Both the position numbers and the translations under genes were made by a program. This document shows, piece after piece, positions 5,872 to 9,897 of a stretch of DNA of 9,897 bases. Below the pieces are notes generated by a model. That model was not told where the DNA came from and did not search any database. It was given only the letters and a program-made list of their open reading frames with translations. How positions within the stretch are numbered: position 1 is the stretch's first letter; each line of letters opens with the position of its first letter. The DNA comes from Clostridia bacterium (lineage in GTDB: Bacteria; Bacillota; Clostridia; Christensenellales; CAG-1252). The stretch lies in assembly GCA_017615495.1 (NCBI GenBank), contig JAGAAA010000090.1, positions 1 through 9,897 of the forward strand, in the 5' to 3' direction.

Positions 5872-7029
5872 ATGGAAAAGGAAAACGTCAAGATCACGGT
5901 GGTAAAAGAGGGCTACCGCTCGCTGGCAAAGGAGACAAAAAGCCTGGCGCACGGCGGCAGAGTGTTGCTTTTTACCGAAGAAGGGCGGGCAGGCGAAGAC
6001 GCCTTGGCGGCGCTGACCTTCGAAGGAATGCAGGTAACGAGAAGAAAACTTCCGGAAAAACTTTCGGACGATTTGTTTTCGGAACTGCAAAAAGCCCCCG
6101 AAGGGATCATGGCGGCGGTGGGGGTGGGCGGATGCCGCCCCATTGAAGCGGCAAAGGCGGCGCGCCTTTCTTCCACCCTGCCGAAAATTTTGTTTCCGAC
6201 GGAATTTTCCGCACTTTCCGCAGCGGATGAACGCGTTTTTCTCAGCACGAAAAGCGACCTCCCCTCCACCCGCTCGGCGTGGCAGATCGTTTTGTTGGAC
6301 CCGCATATTTTATGCGCTTCTCCGTTGCGTCCGGGGCTGGGTTTTCTCCTTGCAAGCCTTGTGGAGGAAGCGGACGGCGCTTTTGAAAAACTGATCCTGG
6401 AGGAAGAAAATCCCGCCGCCGCCCTGCGCTTATTGAAAGAAAAAACCGCGATCCTTTCTTCCCTTAGGGAAGAAAACGCCGCCGAAGACGTTTGGAGCGC
6501 CGCGCTTTCCCTCTTAAAGCATCCCTTCGTCGCGCCTTCCGACAGCGCGCACGTTCTTGCCCTGCTTGCGGCAAAAAAGACGGGCGGCAATTTTTCGGAT
6601 TACCTGTTCCCCGCCGCGCACGCCCTGCTCAGGCTTTATACGGGGTATCTTTCCTCTCTTCCTCTGGAGCATTGCCCGCCGCCCGACCGCTCGGAAAACC
6701 TTCGCTTGCTACACGCAAAATGCGGCGTCTCCCCCTCCCTGATGCACCGCAAACAAAAACCCTATGCGGAGGATTACGACAAACGGTGGCGCCTGACGGC
6801 GGAGTACCGCGAGGATTTTTCGGAGGCGATGGGGGAAAGTTCCATCCCGCTTTCCCTGCTTTCTCGCCTTTATAGGCGAACGCCTGAAGGGATGCCCGCC
6901 TCCCCGCCGCTTAGCGCAAGCGACCTACTTATGCTTTTATCCTTGACGGGAGAAGCCGTTTCGGGGTATCCTTTAATCAAGCACATCAAGATGACCGGAT
7001 TGATCGAGCCGCTCCTAGCCTGCGGCTGA
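5872..7029 (+). CDS. Degenerate glycerol-1-phosphate dehydrogenase/iron-alcohol dehydrogenase-fold protein
   Basis: This 385-residue protein resembles the dehydroquinate synthase/glycerol dehydrogenase/G1P dehydrogenase (AraM) superfamily. An N-terminal alpha/beta half carries a nucleotide-binding loop VGVGGCRPIEAAKAAR (83-98), comparable to GVGGGxxIDxAK, and ILFPTEFS (106-113), comparable to the family's PTxxS segment. The C-terminal half is all helical. Metal-site residues look mostly lost. Where relatives have GxGDLLA, this protein has GLGFLLAS (155-162), with Phe158 at the Asp position. The first metal His seems absent near 240-246. His250 in AAHALLRLYTG may match the HGExVxxG histidine. 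It could be a non-catalytic or cofactor-altered member, or a very divergent active one. It heads an operon with a NagD-type phosphatase 18 nt downstream, recalling Bacillus araM-araL. The family assignment is an inference from motif order. Confidence 0.6.
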   Translation: MEKENVKITVVKEGYRSLAKETKSLAHGGRVLLFTEEGRAGEDALAALTFEGMQVTRRKLPEKLSDDLFSELQKAPEGIMAAVGVGGCRPIEAAKAARLSSTLPKILFPTEFSALSAADERVFLSTKSDLPSTRSAWQIVLLDPHILCASPLRPGLGFLLASLVEEADGAFEKLILEEENPAAALRLLKEKTAILSSLREENAAEDVWSAALSLLKHPFVAPSDSAHVLALLAAKKTGGNFSDYLFPAAHALLRLYTGYLSSLPLEHCPPPDRSENLRLLHAKCGVSPSLMHRKQKPYAEDYDKRWRLTAEYREDFSEAMGESSIPLSLLSRLYRRTPEGMPASPPLSASDLLMLLSLTGEAVSGYPLIKHIKMTGLIEPLLACG

Positions 7030-7047
7030 AAATGGGAGGAACCAAAG

Positions 7048-7830
7048 ATGAGCGAACTGAAAGACATCAAACTGTTCTTAATGGACATGGACGGCACCGT
7101 CTACATCGGCGACAAAAAGATCGAAGGCGCCTTTGAAGCCTTGGAAGAACTGCGCCGCCGCGGCAGAAAGGTCCTCTTTTTGACCAACAACAGCAGCAAG
7201 ACCGCCGCCGATTACGTTAAAAAACTCTCCTCGATGGGCTACCCCGCCACGGAAAAGGACATCTTTTCTTCCGGCGAAGCGACCATCCGTTTTTTGCAGG
7301 AAAAGCGCCAAGGCAAAAAGGTGCTTTTGCTAGCAAATTCCGCAGTTTACAAACAATTTCAGGAGGCGGGCATCAACCTCGTAAAAGAGGATGCCGACAT
7401 CGTTCTCGTCTGCTTTGACACCGAACTTGACTACAAAAAACTGACCGCCGCGTGCAACTGCCTTTTCGAGGGCAAAGAGTACGTCGTTTCGCACCCCGAC
7501 TTGGTTTGCCCCGCAAACCCCCATTCCATCCCCGACGTGGGCTCTTTTATGGCGCTCATCAAGGCGGTGACGGGCAGAGAACCCGACCTCATCATCGGCA
7601 AGCCGTACAAGACCATGGCGGAATACGTAGCCAAGGACTTTGGGCTGCGTCCCGACGAGATCGCAATGGTGGGCGACAGGCTCTATACCGACGTCAAATT
7701 CGCCACGCAAAACGGCATGACAGGCATTTTGGTGTTGACCGGCGAAACCACCCTTGCCGACCTTGCAAAATCGGACGTCAAGCCCGACTACGTTTTAAAC
7801 ACCTTCCACGACGTTTTGGATAGAATATGA
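7048..7830 (+). CDS. HAD-IIA family sugar-phosphate phosphatase (NagD/AraL type)
   Basis: This is a cytoplasmic HAD phosphatase of 260 residues, the usual length of the NagD/AraL/p-nitrophenylphosphatase group, which hydrolyses small phosphate esters with broad specificity. Motif I is DMDGT (13-17), with Asp13 the expected nucleophile and Asp15 the acid/base. Motif II is LTNNSS (45-50). The motif III lysine is in IIGKPYK, and motif IV is GDRLYTD. The type IIA cap lies between motifs II and III and contains HPDLVCPAN. A GGAGG site at 7035-7039 lies 8 nt before the ATG, and the upstream gene ends 18 nt earlier. The stop TGA overlaps the ATG of the radical SAM gene as ATGA. The substrate cannot be told from sequence; glycerol or glycolytic phosphates are plausible, given a dehydrogenase-like neighbour that would act on glycerol phosphates. 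Confidence 0.93.
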   Translation: MSELKDIKLFLMDMDGTVYIGDKKIEGAFEALEELRRRGRKVLFLTNNSSKTAADYVKKLSSMGYPATEKDIFSSGEATIRFLQEKRQGKKVLLLANSAVYKQFQEAGINLVKEDADIVLVCFDTELDYKKLTAACNCLFEGKEYVVSHPDLVCPANPHSIPDVGSFMALIKAVTGREPDLIIGKPYKTMAEYVAKDFGLRPDEIAMVGDRLYTDVKFATQNGMTGILVLTGETTLADLAKSDVKPDYVLNTFHDVLDRI

Positions 7831-8684
7831 TCTGCCGCCTTTGCCCAAGAAACTGCGGCGTGGACAGAAGCCGCCAACTCGGCTACTGCGGCGCGCCTGA
7901 CACAGCCGTCGTCGCGCGTGCGGAACTGCACTTTTGGGAAGAGCCTTATTTGACGGCAAACGGCGCTTCGGGCGCGGTGTTCTTTTCGGGCTGCAACTTA
8001 AAATGCGCCTTTTGTCAAAATCAAAAAATATCTTTTTGCGTAAAAGGGGACGTACTGGACGCCAAGGGCTTGGCGGACGTCTTCCGTGAGATCGAGGACG
8101 AAGGGGCGGACAACGTTGACCTCATCACCCCCACGCCCTACGTGCCCACCATCAAGGCGGCTCTTGACCTTTACCGCCCCGCCCTGCCCATCATCTACAA
8201 CTGCGGCGGGTACGAAAGCGCGGAGACGATACGGTCGCTCAAAGGTTACGTGGACGTCTACCTCCCCGACTACAAATATTACGACAACGCTTTAGCAAAA
8301 AAATACAGCGGCGCGGCGGATTACCGCGAACGCTGTGAGGAAGCCCTCCTTGAAATGCGCAAGCAAGTGAAGGACGAGGTCAAGGACGGCGTTTTGAAAC
8401 GGGGTCTTGCCATCCGACACTTGGTGCTCCCCACCCACGCAAAGGATAGCTTTAAGGTGCTTTCCCGCATCAAGGAGCTGTTTGGGGCGGAGATCCATCT
8501 TTCCATTATGGGGCAATACGTCCCCTTCGGCGACCTTTCGCGCTTCCCCGAACTTCAAGCCCCCTTGAAGCCCTTGGAATACAAGGCGGTCATCTCCCAC
8601 GCCCTCTCCCTCGGCTTTGAAAACGCCTTCTTCCAAGAAGACGGCTGCGCCGACACCAATTTCATTCCGGCATTTTTGAGATAA
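7827..8684 (+). CDS. PflX-like radical SAM protein (pyruvate-formate-lyase activase homolog)
   Basis: This 285-residue protein belongs to the uncharacterised PflX group (COG1313) of radical SAM enzymes related to glycyl-radical-enzyme activases. The 4Fe-4S/SAM motif CNLKCAFC places Cys at 56, 60 and 63, followed by QNQ. An additional N-terminal cysteine cluster, CRLCPRNC (3-10) with Cys21 in GYCGA, is typical of this group and may hold another metal centre. Further family blocks are LHFWEEP, FFSGCN, LITPTPYVP, LPDYKYYD, MGQYVP and the FFQEDGCAD-NFIPAF end. No glycyl radical enzyme is encoded in the window, so the partner is unknown. The start overlaps the phosphatase stop by 4 nt, with only a weak GGAT-like site before it, which implies translational coupling. 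The stop codon merges into the A tract of the terminator. Confidence 0.92.
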   Translation: MICRLCPRNCGVDRSRQLGYCGAPDTAVVARAELHFWEEPYLTANGASGAVFFSGCNLKCAFCQNQKISFCVKGDVLDAKGLADVFREIEDEGADNVDLITPTPYVPTIKAALDLYRPALPIIYNCGGYESAETIRSLKGYVDVYLPDYKYYDNALAKKYSGAADYRERCEEALLEMRKQVKDEVKDGVLKRGLAIRHLVLPTHAKDSFKVLSRIKELFGAEIHLSIMGQYVPFGDLSRFPELQAPLKPLEYKAVISHALSLGFENAFFQEDGCADTNFIPAFLR

Positions 8685-8716
8685 AAAAAGTCCGCGAAGC
8701 GATCGCGGACTTTTTT
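8683..8716. terminator. Bidirectional Rho-independent terminator between convergent operons
   Basis: A perfect 8-bp stem, GTCCGCGA (8690-8697) and TCGCGGAC (8703-8710), encloses a 5-nt loop, AGCGA. It is preceded by seven A (8683-8689) and followed by six T (8711-8716), so a stem plus U tract forms in either direction. It lies directly after the radical SAM stop on the plus strand and about 14 nt after the SDR stop on the minus strand, and should end both transcripts. Confidence 0.93.
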
Positions 8717-8729
8717 ATTCTTTATTCTA

Positions 8730-9560
8730 TCAGACTCCGGAGTAAGCGGAGAACCCACCATCCACAGGCACGACCGTGCCCGTAACGAAACCACTTGCCT
8801 TATCATCGGAGAGCCAGAGCAGGCAACCGATCAGGTCGTCGATCTCGCCGAACTTTTTCATCGGCGTGGCGGAAAGGATCTTGCCCGTGCGCGCGGTGGG
8901 GGTGCCGTCCGGATTGAAGAGAAGCGCGCGGTTTTGATTGGTGACGAAGAAGCCCGGAGCGATGGCGTTCACGCGGATGCCGCACGGCGCAAAGTGCACC
9001 GCAAGCCACTGGGTAAAGTTGGAAATGCCCGCCTTTGCCGCGGAATACGCGGGGATCTTGGTCAAGGGACGATAGGCGTTCATGCTGGAAATGTTGATGA
9101 TGTTGCCGCCCGTTTTGACCATATCTTCCGCGAAGACCTGCGTAACCAAAAACGCCGACGTAATGTTGAGGTCAAAGACGAACTTCAAGCCGCTTTCCTC
9201 CAAGGCAAAGAAGTCCTTTACGCCGGTGAGGTCGGGGGTCATGGTCTCGTTGTCGGTGGATGCGCGCGGATTGTTGCCACCCGCGCCGTTGATCAAAAAG
9301 TTTACCTTGCCAAAGCGGCTGACCACGGCGTCCTTTGCTTCAACGATGCTTGCCTTATCCAAGCAATTGCACTTGACGGCAATGGCATTACTGCCGATAT
9401 CATCCGCCACAGCCTTAGCCGCGTCGTAGTTGATGTCCAAAAGCGCAACCTTAGCGCCGCAGGAAGCCAAAGCGCGCGCAAACGCGCTGCAGATCACGCC
9501 GCCCGCGCCGGTGATGGCGATAACTTTGTTTGATAGATCTACCTTGAAAGGAACGTTCAT
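8730..9560 (-). CDS. SDR-family D-fructuronate reductase/D-mannonate oxidoreductase (UxuB/YjmF type)
   Basis: The enzyme interconverts D-fructuronate and D-mannonate with NAD(P)H, a step of glucuronate breakdown. The 276-residue product matches the YjmF-type SDR group closely. The cofactor loop TGAGGVIC (17-24) has the Cys-ended form of this group. INGAGGNNP (90-98) is the NNAG-equivalent block. Asn132, Ser158/159 (INISSMNAYRPLTKIP), Tyr172 and Lys176 (AYSAAK) form the SDR catalytic set. Other group signatures are SNFTQWLAVHF, RVNAIAPGFFVTNQNRALL and the C-terminal SGFVTGTVVPVDGGFSAYSGV. I chose the ATG at 9560 because an AAGGAG site (9568-9573) lies 7 nt upstream; an upstream in-frame start at 9614 would run into the previous gene. 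It follows the glycoside hydrolase gene by 16 nt, so it is probably in one operon. Substrate assignment rests on family resemblance. Confidence 0.88.
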   Translation of the reverse strand: MNVPFKVDLSNKVIAITGAGGVICSAFARALASCGAKVALLDINYDAAKAVADDIGSNAIAVKCNCLDKASIVEAKDAVVSRFGKVNFLINGAGGNNPRASTDNETMTPDLTGVKDFFALEESGLKFVFDLNITSAFLVTQVFAEDMVKTGGNIINISSMNAYRPLTKIPAYSAAKAGISNFTQWLAVHFAPCGIRVNAIAPGFFVTNQNRALLFNPDGTPTARTGKILSATPMKKFGEIDDLIGCLLWLSDDKASGFVTGTVVPVDGGFSAYSGV

Positions 9561-9567
9561 AATTTTT

Positions 9568-9573
9568 CTCCTT
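9568..9573 (-). promoter_or_regulatory. Ribosome binding site of the fructuronate reductase gene
   Basis: AAGGAG on the minus strand stands 7 nt before the ATG at 9560, inside the 16-nt spacer after the upstream glycoside hydrolase stop. It fixes the start of the SDR gene. Confidence 0.8.
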
Positions 9574-9576
9574 ATA

Positions 9577-9897
9577 TTATTCAAAAAAGTTTTCTCCCGC
9601 CCTGTCGAACACAAACGCCATTGCCGCGCTCCACGCCTGCAACGCGGAGCCCGCGGGGCAACAAGGCGAAAAATATTCGATGGGGGTAAAGTATCCGTGC
9701 TCCGTCATATAACGGAAGGTGGAAAGCAGCGGCGTGCGCCAATCCATGCCGAAAAGCGACTTGGCATAGGCGTACATCGCGGTCAAATAGCACCAATTGG
9801 CGCCGTTGTGGTAATCAAAGAGGCGCGAAGACTTATGGCACGCCGCCCGCGGGAGCGAATAGGGCGGGTAGACGCACATCACGCCGAAGGCGCCGCC
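9577..9897 (-). CDS. Probable (alpha/alpha)6-barrel glycoside hydrolase, C-terminal part only
   Basis: The frame is open to the right edge of the window, so only the last 106 residues and the stop are present; the GTG at 9882 is not a convincing start. The residues resemble the end of a six-hairpin barrel of the debranching-enzyme/GH63/GH78 kind. They include YHNGANWCYLTAMYAYA (HNGxxW being a recurring motif), a repeated helical segment FGMDWRTPLLSTF, and SALQAWSAAMAFVFD near the end, comparable to the GxQAWSAA of debranching enzymes. The HNG-W and QAWS motifs together are the main evidence; the exact family and substrate cannot be decided. The downstream SDR of hexuronate metabolism suggests a plant or mucin polysaccharide substrate containing uronic acid. 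Confidence 0.55.
   Translation of the reverse strand, partial: GGAFGVMCVYPPYSLPRAACHKSSRLFDYHNGANWCYLTAMYAYAKSLFGMDWRTPLLSTFRYMTEHGYFTPIEYFSPCCPAGSALQAWSAAMAFVFDRAGENFFE

Noticed and set aside
5725..6306. Long minus-strand reading frame opposite the dehydrogenase-like gene
   Set aside because: It is composition-driven (Arg/Ala/Phe rich), has no recognisable domain or start signal, and overlaps a well-supported gene.
5913..6590. Minus-strand frame rich in Ser/Ala opposite the same gene
   Set aside because: It shows no domain, and such long antisense frames are expected in GC-rich coding sequence.

Overview
The window looks like ordinary chromosome from an anaerobic, Gram-positive-type bacterium of the Clostridia. 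The evidence is the gene order rpmH-rnpA-yidD-yidC-jag-mnmE-mnmG, strong AGGAGG-type ribosome binding sites, a YidC without the large proteobacterial N-terminal domain, a WG-repeat lipoprotein, a PflX-like radical SAM protein and a hexuronate/plant-sugar locus. The moderately high GC and this content would fit an uncultured gut Clostridium-relative, but no single gene here fixes the genus. I see no rRNA, tRNA, CRISPR array, insertion sequence or phage gene.

Region 1 (1-4034, minus strand) is the conserved RNA-processing and membrane-insertion cluster, read right to left. It holds rpmH (ribosomal protein L34), rnpA (RNase P protein), yidD, yidC (membrane insertase), jag/khpB (KH-R3H RNA-binding protein), mnmE and the first 66 codons of mnmG, which runs off the left edge. 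Most junctions overlap or are a few bases long, and a near-consensus sigma-A promoter (TTGACA, 18 nt, TATAAT) sits before rpmH. The cluster links ribosome and tRNA maturation (L34, RNase P, the MnmE-MnmG wobble-uridine modification) with membrane protein insertion (YidD/YidC/KhpB). The dnaA gene and oriC that often lie beside rpmH are not here.

Region 2 (4184-5689, minus strand) is one lipoprotein gene with WG-type beta repeats. Two small inverted repeats separate it from the rpmH promoter.

Region 3 (5872-8684, plus strand) is a tight three-gene operon. It encodes a degenerate member of the glycerol-1-phosphate dehydrogenase/iron-alcohol dehydrogenase fold, a NagD/AraL-type HAD phosphatase, and a PflX-type radical SAM protein whose start codon overlaps the phosphatase stop. 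The first two genes recall the araL-araM pair of Bacillus. It ends in a compact hairpin with A and T tracts on its two sides, which should terminate transcription from both directions.

Region 4 (8730-9897, minus strand) is a carbohydrate locus: the C-terminal end of a probable (alpha/alpha)6-barrel glycoside hydrolase followed 16 nt later by a UxuB/YjmF-type SDR (D-fructuronate reductase/D-mannonate oxidoreductase). This suggests breakdown of uronate-containing plant polysaccharides.

Most of the window is well-known housekeeping sequence. The most unusual item is the dehydrogenase-like protein at 5872-7029, which appears to have lost most of its metal site but stays locked into an operon with a phosphatase and a radical SAM enzyme.
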